Source: Clostridiaceae bacterium DTU079
GTDB lineage: Bacteria; Bacillota; Clostridia; Acetivibrionales; Acetivibrionaceae
NCBI GenBank assembly: GCA_001512505.1
Contig: LFSC01000010.1
Span: 21,116 to 85,115, forward strand
Direction of reading: 5' to 3'
DNA length: 64,000 bases
Part shown: positions 56,883-64,000 of the stretch, piece after piece
How the letters are laid out: each line of letters begins with the position of its first letter
Position numbering within the stretch: position 1 is the stretch's first letter
The notes under the pieces: model-generated
Databases searched by the model: none
What the model saw: the letters and a program-made list of their open reading frames with translations, nothing else
What the model was told of the DNA's origin: nothing
Translations under genes and position numbers: made by a program

Positions 56883-58298
56883 TTGAATACCCCTATATAT
56901 AATGCCGTAAAAAATTATTCCGCTTCTTGTCCGACAGCTTTTCATATGCCGGGGCATAAACTGGGGAAAGGGATACCTTCTGAATTTTTGGACAGCCTGC
57001 ATATGTTGGACTTAACGGAAATACCCGGTCTGGACAACCTTCATTATCCGAAGGGTATAATAGAAGATGCTCAGAGACTTGCGGCGGAAGCTTTCGGTGC
57101 AGACAGAACCTTTTTTCTTGTAAACGGTTCAACCTGCGGAATACAGGCGGCTATAATGACTCTTTGCAAACCTAAAGACAAGCTTATAATTGCAAGGGAT
57201 TGCCACAGATCTGCTATTGCGGGGATGATGCTGGCAGGGGCAACTCCGGTTTATATAAAACCCGGGTTTAATGATGTTTTTGAAATACCTTCAGTGGTTT
57301 CAGTCGATGAGTTGGAGAAAGCACTGAAAGAAAATCCCGATGCTGCCGGAGTATACATAACACGGCCCAACTACTACGGGATATGCTCAGATATTAAGGA
57401 AATAGTGGAATTGGTTCACTCGTACCACAAGCCCATTATTGTGGATGAGGCCCATGGGACCCATTTATGCTTTTCAAAATTGCTTCCGCCTTCGTCACTG
57501 GAATATGGGGCGGATATTTGTGTTCAAAGTGCCCATAAGACTCTTCCGGCTTTTACCCAGGGGTCATATCTTCATGTCCGGGGAACAAGAATAGATGTGG
57601 AAAGGCTGAAATTTAATCTTTCAATGCTTCAAACCACCAGCCCGTCTTACATAATTATGGCCTTTCTTGATATCGCCCGTGCTGTTATGCAAAAGGAGGG
57701 AGAAAACAGAATCCGAAACCTTTTGAGGGAAATCGACCAGCTTTGTGAAATTGCGGGTAAAGGCAAAGTTTTAAAAATTCTTTCGGATCATGACATAGAA
57801 GGCGGCAGTATTGACAGAACCAGGGTTGTGATTAATGTGAAAAATACGGGGAAAACCGGTTTTGAAATTGAAAAGCTTTTGAGAAATCAATATAATATAC
57901 AGGTGGAAATGTCCGATTTAAATAATGTTGTGTGTATAGTTACGATGGCAGACACTCATGAAGATATGAAAAAGCTGGGGACAGCTCTGGAACGGCTGTG
58001 CGTCAGCTTTAAAGGAGCCACCTGCTTAAGGGATGTACCCTTGAGAGTTCCAGAGCTGCCTGAGCGGCGGATTGAGCTTGGCAGCGTTATGAGCCGGACA
58101 TTTACAAGAAGGAAGCTTGGCGATGCTGTACAATGTGTAAGCAGATCAATGATAACTCCTTATCCTCCCGGGATACCGGTAATATGCCCCGGTGAGGTTA
58201 TTTCGAAAGATGCAATAGAATACATCATGGAAATAATTGAAGCCGGCGGTGCGGTAAATGGCATATCGGAGGACTTGGAGGTAGAGGTTGTAGAATAA
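56883..58298 (+). CDS. Orn/Lys/Arg decarboxylase (YaaO-like, fold type I PLP enzyme)
   Basis: A 471-residue PLP enzyme. FHMPGHKLGKGIPSEFLDSL at the N-terminus, NGSTCGIQAAIMTLCKPKDK, IIVDEAHGTHL and the PLP-lysine motif QSAHKTLPAFTQGSYL identify the Orn/Lys/Arg decarboxylase major-domain family; the shorter Gram-positive type makes agmatine or cadaverine. Substrate cannot be told from sequence alone. The start is unclear: TTG 56883 is 14 nt from the gaggtgag Shine-Dalgarno, whereas the in-frame ATT at 56874 is at optimal distance. In Bacillus the orthologue yaaO precedes tmk, as here. Confidence 0.9.
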   Translation: MNTPIYNAVKNYSASCPTAFHMPGHKLGKGIPSEFLDSLHMLDLTEIPGLDNLHYPKGIIEDAQRLAAEAFGADRTFFLVNGSTCGIQAAIMTLCKPKDKLIIARDCHRSAIAGMMLAGATPVYIKPGFNDVFEIPSVVSVDELEKALKENPDAAGVYITRPNYYGICSDIKEIVELVHSYHKPIIVDEAHGTHLCFSKLLPPSSLEYGADICVQSAHKTLPAFTQGSYLHVRGTRIDVERLKFNLSMLQTTSPSYIIMAFLDIARAVMQKEGENRIRNLLREIDQLCEIAGKGKVLKILSDHDIEGGSIDRTRVVINVKNTGKTGFEIEKLLRNQYNIQVEMSDLNNVVCIVTMADTHEDMKKLGTALERLCVSFKGATCLRDVPLRVPELPERRIELGSVMSRTFTRRKLGDAVQCVSRSMITPYPPGIPVICPGEVISKDAIEYIMEIIEAGGAVNGISEDLEVEVVE

Positions 58299-58472
58299 CC
58301 GACCTTACTAAAATTAAACATAGATGCCCGGACCGGATTTTCGGTTCTGCCGAACTGAGGAAAATGGAACCTTTGGTTTGGATATATATTTTAAAGAAAG
58401 CCGTATGGATTAAATACGAATGGAAGTTTAGGGATTTGGTTGTTGGGATAAAGGTTTAAAAGGAGATGCTTT

Positions 58473-59153
58473 ATGAAGGGCAAACTGATAATTATTGAGA
58501 GTGGTTCTGATGCCAGCGGAAAGGCAACACAGACGGAAAAATTGCATAATAGATTGCTGCAGGATGGTCACAGGGTAAAGAAAATTAGCTTTCCGAACTA
58601 CGAAAGCGATTCTTCCACCCTGATAAAGATGTATTTGAGGGGAGACTTCGGGAAAAATCCGGAGGATGTCAATCCCTATGTAGCGTCCACCTTCTATGCC
58701 GTAGACCGGTTTGCATCCTACAGAACGGACTGGGGACAGGCATATAATGGGGGAGAGATAATTTTAGCTGACAGGTATACTACATCAAACATGGTACACC
58801 AGGCAGCAAAGATAAAAGACCCTAAGGAAAAGGATTTGTTCCTTGAATGGCTTTGGGATTTTGAGTTTAATATTTATAAGCTTCCCGAACCGGACTGTGT
58901 ATTGTTTCTTGATATGCCTCCCGAATACAGCAAAGTGCTGATGGAGGGCAGAGCAAACAAATTTACCGGAGAGCATGAAAAGGATATACACGAAAAAAAT
59001 CAGGATTATTTGACGGAGTCCTACAATAATTCCCTGTACATTGCCAAAAAGTACAACTGGACTATGATTGATTGCGTAGAAAACGGGGTTTTAAGGAGTA
59101 TAGATGAGATTCATGAGAGTATATACCGGGCTGTAAAAGAAATACTGTTTTAG
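58473..59153 (+). CDS. tmk: Thymidylate kinase
   Basis: A 226-residue dTMP kinase. The P-loop is IESGSDASGKATQTEKL, the DR(Y/x) motif is ILADRYTTSNMVHQAA, and FVDRF-like YAVDRFASYRTDW is in the substrate region. It belongs to the divergent clostridial type with a longer middle region. It makes dTDP for DNA synthesis. The Shine-Dalgarno is aaaggaga. The position before yaaR and holB matches the Bacillus order; the PII-like gene yaaQ that lies there in Bacillus is missing. Confidence 0.93.
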   Translation: MKGKLIIIESGSDASGKATQTEKLHNRLLQDGHRVKKISFPNYESDSSTLIKMYLRGDFGKNPEDVNPYVASTFYAVDRFASYRTDWGQAYNGGEIILADRYTTSNMVHQAAKIKDPKEKDLFLEWLWDFEFNIYKLPEPDCVLFLDMPPEYSKVLMEGRANKFTGEHEKDIHEKNQDYLTESYNNSLYIAKKYNWTMIDCVENGVLRSIDEIHESIYRAVKEILF

Positions 59154-59332
59154 AGAAACGGGCTGTTTGAATTTATCCGTTAATGCCGATATAATAGTAT
59201 ATAATAATTGCTGTCAGTTGTTTAGTCTTTATATGAAAAAATAGCAATTTTGACAAACGCAAGGACAATCGGGCATGACGCAGGTACCAGAGGATGTAAA
59301 ACCTAATTAATGCGATATTGGAGTGATTATCC

Positions 59333-59785
59333 GTGAAGATTAAGGAAAGTATTAACAGCCCAACAGGGTTACCGGAGGTTGTCGGCAACAATGGCAGGAG
59401 GGTGGCGGACAGCAGTGCCCCAAGCTTTAGAAGTCAATTGCAGCAATTGAAGGATCTTACCCATGAGGGAAAAATACGCTTTTTGGTAAGCCAGATTGAG
59501 GAGCAGGGGAAGAAGCTGAGTGAAAGGATAGATGTGAAGGAACTGAAGGTATACAAACGGCTTATATCGGAATTTTTAGACGAAGCGTTGAACAATTCCC
59601 AATTATTTTCGAAGGACAGCCGACTTGACAGGAGAGGCAGGTATAAGGTGTATGCCACTGTAAAAAAGGTTAATCAGCATTTGGAAGAGCTTACAAAGCA
59701 GGTACTTTCCGCTGAGGAGGATAATCTTAGGATTTTGCAGCGGATTGAGGATATAAGAGGCCTGATTTTGGACCTTGTACTATAA
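59333..59785 (+). CDS. yaaR: YaaR family protein (DUF327)
   Basis: A 150-residue helical protein of the DUF327 family: SFRSQLQQLKDL, VSQIEEQGKKLSERIDVKEL, YKRLISEFLDEALNNS and RGRYKVYATVKKVNQHLEEL are characteristic. Function is unknown; the gene is conserved between tmk and holB. GTG 59333 is a plausible start, with tggagtg upstream. Confidence 0.85.
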   Translation: MKIKESINSPTGLPEVVGNNGRRVADSSAPSFRSQLQQLKDLTHEGKIRFLVSQIEEQGKKLSERIDVKELKVYKRLISEFLDEALNNSQLFSKDSRLDRRGRYKVYATVKKVNQHLEELTKQVLSAEEDNLRILQRIEDIRGLILDLVL

Positions 59786-59853
59786 TGATTTATATATAAA
59801 TGCTATAATGATATTCAAAAATATCTATAATTTGCGGACTCAGGGGTGTAACG

Positions 59854-60843
59854 GTGGACTTTAGCGGAATTATCGGTCAAAAAGATGTTGTTGATGCGCT
59901 TAAAATATCTTTAAGAAGCAATAGGATTGGACATGCATATATATTTTCCGGACCTTGCGGAATAGGGAAAAAGACTGTGGCACGGATTTTTTCTTCCATA
60001 CTTATGTGCAGTGAGGGAAGAGAGGATGAAAGCTGCGGTAAGTGCAAATCCTGTCTCCTTTTCGAAAACGGTTCCAATCCTGATTATTGTGTTTTGGAAG
60101 TTGAAGGCTCAAGCATAGGTGTTGAAGATATAAGGAGGCTGCAGCATGATATATCTGTAAGGCCTCTTTATTCACAAAAGAAGGTTTATTTAATTCCGGA
60201 AGCGGAGAAGATGACTGTTCAGGCTCAGAATTGTCTGCTCAAAACATTGGAGGAGCCGCCGGAATATGGGGTTATTATACTGGTTACTTCGAATTATGAT
60301 GCACTTTTGGAGACCATACGTTCAAGAAGTGTGAGGTATGATTTCAAAAGAAATACCTTTGACGAAGTGAAAAAGTTTTTAACGGATAAATTTGGGATAG
60401 AATATGAAAAAGCGGGATTCATAGCATCCTATGCCAACGGTGTGATCGGAAAAGCCATTGAGCTTTTAGAAGCTGAAGGTATAAAAGAGGTCAGGGACAG
60501 GGTTATTAATGCCTTGGTAAAGCTTAAAAAGTCAGGGCGGGAAGCTGTATTTGAAATTAATTCCTTGTTTGAGGAGAGCAAGGACGACGGGGAATCCATA
60601 CTGGATATCATGCTTTTATTTTACAGAGATATACTTGTTGCCGGGAAGTATGGAAATGAAAATATATTGATTAATTCGGATAAAAAGGATATTATATTAG
60701 AGAATGCACGGGAATTGTCTACGGAAAAACTTTTGAACAATATAGCCGTGATTGAGGAAACCCGTAATGCGATAAAAAAGAATGCGAATTTTCAGCTTGC
60801 TGTAGAGGTTATGCTTATGAAACTTCAGGAGGAAAACAAGTAA
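59854..60843 (+). CDS. holB: DNA polymerase III delta' subunit HolB
   Basis: A 329-residue clamp-loader subunit. FSGPCGIGKKTVARIFS is the Walker A region; the zinc module shows CGKCKSCLLFENGSNPDYCV with the preceding Cys; LIPEAEKMTVQAQNCLLKTL and EEPPEYGVIILVTSN complete the AAA core. It helps load the sliding clamp. GTG 59854 follows caggggtg. Its stop TAA overlaps the start of ricT by one base (TAATG). Confidence 0.93.
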   Translation: MDFSGIIGQKDVVDALKISLRSNRIGHAYIFSGPCGIGKKTVARIFSSILMCSEGREDESCGKCKSCLLFENGSNPDYCVLEVEGSSIGVEDIRRLQHDISVRPLYSQKKVYLIPEAEKMTVQAQNCLLKTLEEPPEYGVIILVTSNYDALLETIRSRSVRYDFKRNTFDEVKKFLTDKFGIEYEKAGFIASYANGVIGKAIELLEAEGIKEVRDRVINALVKLKKSGREAVFEINSLFEESKDDGESILDIMLLFYRDILVAGKYGNENILINSDKKDIILENARELSTEKLLNNIAVIEETRNAIKKNANFQLAVEVMLMKLQEENK

Positions 60844-61715
60844 TGGTAAAGGTGGTTGGAGTAAGATTCAAAAAAGCCGGGAAGATATATTATTTTGATC
60901 CCGGTGATTTGGTTATAGATTTACACGAAAATGTGATAGTAGAGACAGCCAGGGGCATAGAATTCGGACTGGTTGTTGTTCCCAATACAGAAATCAGTGA
61001 GGAAGAAATAGTGGCTCCTTTAAAGAAAGTCATAAGGGTTGCCACTGAAGAAGACAAAGCTCATCATGCGGAAAATATTGCAAAAGAAAAAGATGCATTT
61101 GATATCTGTCTGCAGAAAATCCAGGCTCACAATCTGGAAATGAAGCTAATAGATGTGGAATATACCTTTGACAATAACAAGATTTTATTTTATTTTACTG
61201 CGGACGGAAGAGTGGACTTTAGGGAATTGGTAAAAGACCTTGCTTCTGTTTTCAGGACGAGGATCGAGCTCAGACAGATAGGTGTCAGGGACGAGGCCAA
61301 AATGATGGGCGGTTTGGGAGTATGTGGCCGTGTTCTTTGTTGTAATTCCTTCCTTGCCGATTTCCAGCCGGTGTCTATAAAAATGGCAAAGGAGCAGGGA
61401 CTTTCATTAAATCCCACAAAGATTTCCGGTGCCTGCGGAAGGCTTATGTGTTGCTTAAAGTATGAGCAGGAGGCTTATGAAGAAATACTTACAAGAGTTC
61501 CCAATGAGAAAGCCATTGTTGAAACCCCGGACGGACAAGGAGTTGTAATGGGAGTAAGTATTTTGAAGGAGTTGGTTAAGGTAAAGCTTGACAAGGATAA
61601 TGAGGCCGATCTCAAGGTTTATCATGCCAGCGAGGTAAAGGTTATAAAGGATGTAAGCCGTGATGAGATAGACGAAGAAATAGATTTAGAGGAATTAAAG
61701 CAATTGGAGGACTAA
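60843..61715 (+). CDS. ricT: PSP1-domain protein RicT (YaaT)
   Basis: A 290-residue protein with the PSP1 domain. Cys-rich motifs GGLGVCGRVLCCNSFL and SGACGRLMCCLKYEQEAYEE are the iron-sulfur ligands seen in RicT of the RicAFT complex, which in Bacillus supports RNase Y mRNA maturation, sporulation phosphorelay and competence. The partners RicA and RicF are not in this window. One-base overlap with holB implies translational coupling. Confidence 0.93.
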   Translation: MVKVVGVRFKKAGKIYYFDPGDLVIDLHENVIVETARGIEFGLVVVPNTEISEEEIVAPLKKVIRVATEEDKAHHAENIAKEKDAFDICLQKIQAHNLEMKLIDVEYTFDNNKILFYFTADGRVDFRELVKDLASVFRTRIELRQIGVRDEAKMMGGLGVCGRVLCCNSFLADFQPVSIKMAKEQGLSLNPTKISGACGRLMCCLKYEQEAYEEILTRVPNEKAIVETPDGQGVVMGVSILKELVKVKLDKDNEADLKVYHASEVKVIKDVSRDEIDEEIDLEELKQLED

Positions 61716-61846
61716 ATTAAATAATATCTCAAAGAAAAATTAAAAAATAGTTTTCTTTTGATGGCTTTAGTGGTAAAATTAATAAGTCAATATATTTTTT
61801 GATTTATGCTTACTATGGCAAATCTATATGGGAGGTGTACTTTACA

Positions 61847-62017
61847 ATGGCATATTTTATAACTGACTCTTGTATTAGCTGTGGTACTTGTGAATCAGAG
61901 TGCCCGGTATCTTGTATTTCAGCGGGGGACAACGTTTATGTTATAGATGCTGATGCTTGTATAGAATGCGGAGCGTGTGCAAACGTTTGTCCTGTAGATG
62001 CTCCACAGCCGGAATAA
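61847..62017 (+). CDS. 2[4Fe-4S] clostridial-type ferredoxin
   Basis: A 56-residue ferredoxin: MAYFITDSCISCGTCESECP and ADACIECGACANVCPVDAPQ give two CxxCxxCxxxCP clusters, each binding a 4Fe-4S centre. It is a low-potential electron carrier of fermentative anaerobes. The frame extends to 61799, but gggaggtg (61830-61837) fixes ATG 61847. It lies between ricT and trmN6, where Bacillus has yabA, and has its own terminator. Confidence 0.96.
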   Translation: MAYFITDSCISCGTCESECPVSCISAGDNVYVIDADACIECGACANVCPVDAPQPE

Positions 62018-62030
62018 TAGGATAGTTAAC

Positions 62031-62079
62031 AGGAGCCGAATGGGTATATTTGTGTATACTTTATTTGGCTCCTTTTTTA
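62031..62079 (+). terminator. Terminator of the ferredoxin gene
   Basis: AGGAGCCGAAT pairs with ATTTGGCTCCT around a long loop, followed by TTTTTT. Confidence 0.85.
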
Positions 62080-62140
62080 GTGGAATTTTATGAAGGAAAA
62101 CGGCACAACATATCAAATATGACGGATGCAGGTGTTTTGT

Positions 62141-62899
62141 TTGGATATAATACTGAAAGAAAACGAAACAATAGATGATTTGCAGTACAAGGGACTGAGA
62201 ATTATTCAGAAGAAAGAAGGCTTTCGTTTCGGGCTTGATGCTGTGTTGCTTGCAAATTTTGCAGATGTCAAGAAAAGCGACACGGTTATTGATCTGGGTA
62301 CGGGTACCGGAATAATACCCATACTCATTGCAGGAAAAACCGAGGCAAAGTCTGTAATTGGCTTGGAAATTCAGGAAGATATGGCGGAAATGGCCCAAAG
62401 AAGCATAACAATGAACGGTATGGACGACCGGGTCAAAATTGTGTGCGGAGATATAAAGGAAAGTGTTGAACTGTTCGGAGCTTCGAAGTTTAATGTTGTT
62501 GTTTCAAATCCTCCCTACATGAATTGTGGCGCCGGGCTTGTCAATACCAGTGATACCAAGGCAATTTCAAGGCACGAAATAAAGTGCACTCTGGAGGATG
62601 TTATAAAAGCAGCAGCCAAGCTTTTGGTGACCGGAGGTCAACTGGCTATGGTTCACAGACCTAACAGGCTTGTGGACATAGTATGGCTAATGAGAAAATA
62701 CTCCATTGAGCCCAAGTATATTCGGTTTGTTCATCCGTCGCCTTATAAAAAGGCGAATTTGCTTCTTATTAAAGGTACCCGGCAGGGTGGAGTGGAGCTT
62801 AAAATGCTGGAGCCATTGTATGTGTACAACGAAAACGGAGAGTATACTGATGAGATTAACGATATTTATTGCAGAGGAGTAGGGAATATTGAAAAATAA
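62141..62899 (+). CDS. trmN6: tRNA1(Val) A37 N6-methyltransferase (TrmN6/YabB)
   Basis: A 252-residue SAM-dependent methyltransferase. GFRFGLDAVLLANFADVKKS, the SAM loop VIDLGTGTGIIPILIAG and the catalytic VVSNPPYMN (NPPY, typical of N6-adenine enzymes) are present. It probably methylates A37 of a tRNA. The frame begins at ATG 62126, but aggtg (62130-62134) favours TTG 62141, which also fits the family start. It overlaps the following rsmI by 11 bases. Confidence 0.88.
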   Translation: MDIILKENETIDDLQYKGLRIIQKKEGFRFGLDAVLLANFADVKKSDTVIDLGTGTGIIPILIAGKTEAKSVIGLEIQEDMAEMAQRSITMNGMDDRVKIVCGDIKESVELFGASKFNVVVSNPPYMNCGAGLVNTSDTKAISRHEIKCTLEDVIKAAAKLLVTGGQLAMVHRPNRLVDIVWLMRKYSIEPKYIRFVHPSPYKKANLLLIKGTRQGGVELKMLEPLYVYNENGEYTDEINDIYCRGVGNIEK

Positions 62900-63761
62900 A
62901 GGGATACTGTATCTTGTTGCCACTCCCATCGGAAACCTTGAGGATATAACCCTTAGGGCATTGAGGGTGTTGAAAGAGGTAGATCTGATAGCGGCGGAGG
63001 ATACGAGGCAGACCTTAAAGCTTTTAAATCATTTTGAGATAAAGAAACCCTTGGTAAGCTATTATGAGCATAACAAGGTGGTAAAGGGTAATTATTTGGT
63101 GGAACAACTGCTCTCCGGGAAAAGCATTGCTTTGGTTTCCGATGCGGGTACACCGGGAATTTCAGACCCGGGAGAGGATATTGTAAAGCTCTGTATTGAA
63201 AATGACATCAAGGTAACCATGGTTCCGGGACCTGTGGCTGCCGTGACCGGATTGGTATTGTCCGGACTTCCCACAGGCAGGTTTGTTTTTGAAGGATTTC
63301 TTCCGATGAACAAAAGGCAGAGGAAGGATCGAATCAATTCTTTGAGAAATGAAACAAGAACCATGGTTTTTTATGAAGCCCCCCATAAGCTTATTTATAC
63401 ATTGAAGGATTTATATGAGGTTTTGGGCAACAGAAGAATAACCATGGCCCGGGAGCTTACAAAAAAGTTTGAAGAGGTTATAAGGTGCAGCCTTGAAGAA
63501 GCAATTTCTAAATATGATGAAGAATCCCCAAGAGGAGAGTATGTACTTATAATTGAAGGTATTGATGAGGAAAAGGTTTTGGAAGAAAAACAGAGCGAGT
63601 GGAATGTCATGACCGTGGAAGAACATTATGAAATGTACATAGCAAAAGGCCTTGATAAGAAGGAAGCCATGAAGAAGGTTGCCCAGGACAGAGGTATAAG
63701 CAGAAGAGAGGTTTATAAGAAGCTGCATGAAGGAGGGCAAAAAAATATTTCAGAAACTTGA
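62889..63761 (+). CDS. rsmI: 16S rRNA C1402 2'-O-methyltransferase RsmI
   Basis: A 290-residue tetrapyrrole-methylase-fold enzyme: GILYLVATPIGNLEDITLRA, LIAAEDTRQTLKLLNHFEI, ALVSDAGTPGISDPGEDIV and MVPGPVAAVTGLVLSGLPTG are the RsmI signature. It methylates the ribose of C1402 in the decoding centre. TTG 62889 overlaps the end of trmN6. The last nine codons (GQKNISET-stop) lie within the left end of the MITE-like element that follows, so the native C-terminus may have been altered by its insertion. Confidence 0.93.
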   Translation: MKNKGILYLVATPIGNLEDITLRALRVLKEVDLIAAEDTRQTLKLLNHFEIKKPLVSYYEHNKVVKGNYLVEQLLSGKSIALVSDAGTPGISDPGEDIVKLCIENDIKVTMVPGPVAAVTGLVLSGLPTGRFVFEGFLPMNKRQRKDRINSLRNETRTMVFYEAPHKLIYTLKDLYEVLGNRRITMARELTKKFEEVIRCSLEEAISKYDEESPRGEYVLIIEGIDEEKVLEEKQSEWNVMTVEEHYEMYIAKGLDKKEAMKKVAQDRGISRREVYKKLHEGGQKNISET

Positions 63762-64000
63762 GTTACGCAAGTCCAGAGCCTGTAAATACTCCGCAGGGTC
63801 GAGCAAAACTCGCTTCGCTCAAACAATGCTCTCCCTATCTGCGTCGTATTAACAGGCTCTATGACTTGCTTCACAATGTTTCTTCCATATTTTTTGCCTT
63901 ATAATTTAAATGTATTAAAAAAGTAAGTATATAAAATTTTAGACAACAATGATGAAGGAGGGCAAAAAAATATTTCAGAAACTTGAGTTACGCAAGTCCA
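63727..64000 (+). repeat. 225-bp-period direct repeat running off the window
   Basis: The 49 bases 63727-63775 (end of rsmI plus left end of the MITE-like element) recur identically at 63952-64000, where the window stops. The shared bases ATGAAGGAG before the element belong to rsmI, so this is a tandem duplication rather than a second insertion. Confidence 0.8.
63736..63898. mobile_element. MITE-like 163-bp inverted-repeat element at the end of rsmI
   Basis: The element begins GGCAAAAAAATAT and ends ATATTTTTTGCC, terminal inverted repeats differing by one A. Inside, GAGCCTGTAAATAC (63776-63789) pairs with GTATTAACAGGCTC (63846-63859), and the centre holds GAGCGAAGCGAG-type short palindromes. 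It encodes nothing. It overlaps the 3' end of rsmI. A related solo arm lies at 18283-18331. Confidence 0.6.

Overview
The window reads as a chromosomal segment of a low-GC, spore-forming, flagellated, anaerobic Firmicute that makes a cellulosome. Two type I dockerin-bearing secreted glycanases, a SigI/RsgI pair whose anti-sigma factor carries a GH10 domain, SLH-domain proteins and a LacI regulator beside a GH16 lichenase point to the Acetivibrio (Clostridium) thermocellum clade. The lichenase differs from the A. thermocellum LicB sequence as I recall it, so a sister species such as A. straminisolvens is more likely than A. thermocellum itself. This placement is inference from recognised protein families, not from a search.

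Layout. 1-5.6 kb: a left-truncated SLH-like protein, a large secreted fibronectin-III protein and a secreted SLH protein. 5.9-11.0 kb: the sporulation/cell-wall block ywmB-murA-spoIID-spoIIQ-spoIIID. 11.2-14.7 kb: an accessory cassette between spoIIID and its usual neighbour mbl: a pentapeptide-repeat protein, an AHH/HNH-type nuclease split by a frameshift, and two paralogous immunity-like proteins. 14.8-18.0 kb: mbl, two flagellar rod/hook genes (flhO, flhP) behind a sigma-D-like promoter, and a FlgJ-type rod-binding protein. 18.4-33.4 kb: a conserved core run, fabZ, murC (minus), purR, spoVG (sigma-H-like promoter), glmU, prs, pth, mfd, a parvulin foldase, spoVT, mazG, hup, rqcP. 33.6-36.3 kb: a second accessory insertion (DUF2721 membrane protein; a frameshifted LRR/transglutaminase/EF-hand secreted protein). 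36.6-38.6 kb: yabP, yabQ, divIC and an S1 protein. 38.8-44 kb: a patatin-like pseudogene, tRNA-fMet and tRNA-Leu, a membrane protein and a Ca2+ P-type ATPase. 44.3-54 kb: a polysaccharide block with sigI-rsgI(GH10), a convergent GH11-CBM6-GH10-CBM6-dockerin xylanase, a decayed S41-like gene, a licB-type lichenase and a divergent LacI regulator. 54.1-56.6 kb: a secreted beta-propeller protein. 56.9-63.8 kb: the block decarboxylase-tmk-yaaR-holB-ricT-ferredoxin-trmN6-rsmI, ending in a MITE-like inverted-repeat element that starts to repeat at the window edge.

How the parts work together. The core blocks cover cell-wall precursors (murA, murC, glmU), the forespore engulfment machinery (SpoIID, SpoIIQ), mother-cell and forespore regulators (SpoIIID, SpoVT), repair and ribosome rescue (Mfd, RqcP, Pth) and replication (HolB, Tmk). 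The 44-54 kb block looks like a plant cell-wall response unit: RsgI displays a xylan-type GH10 outside and holds SigI inside, a multimodular xylanase lies next to it, and a lichenase with a consensus promoter carries a palindromic LacI-type operator at its predicted start. Breakage is concentrated in accessory genes: four of them carry frameshifts or a nonsense codon, two at A6 runs.
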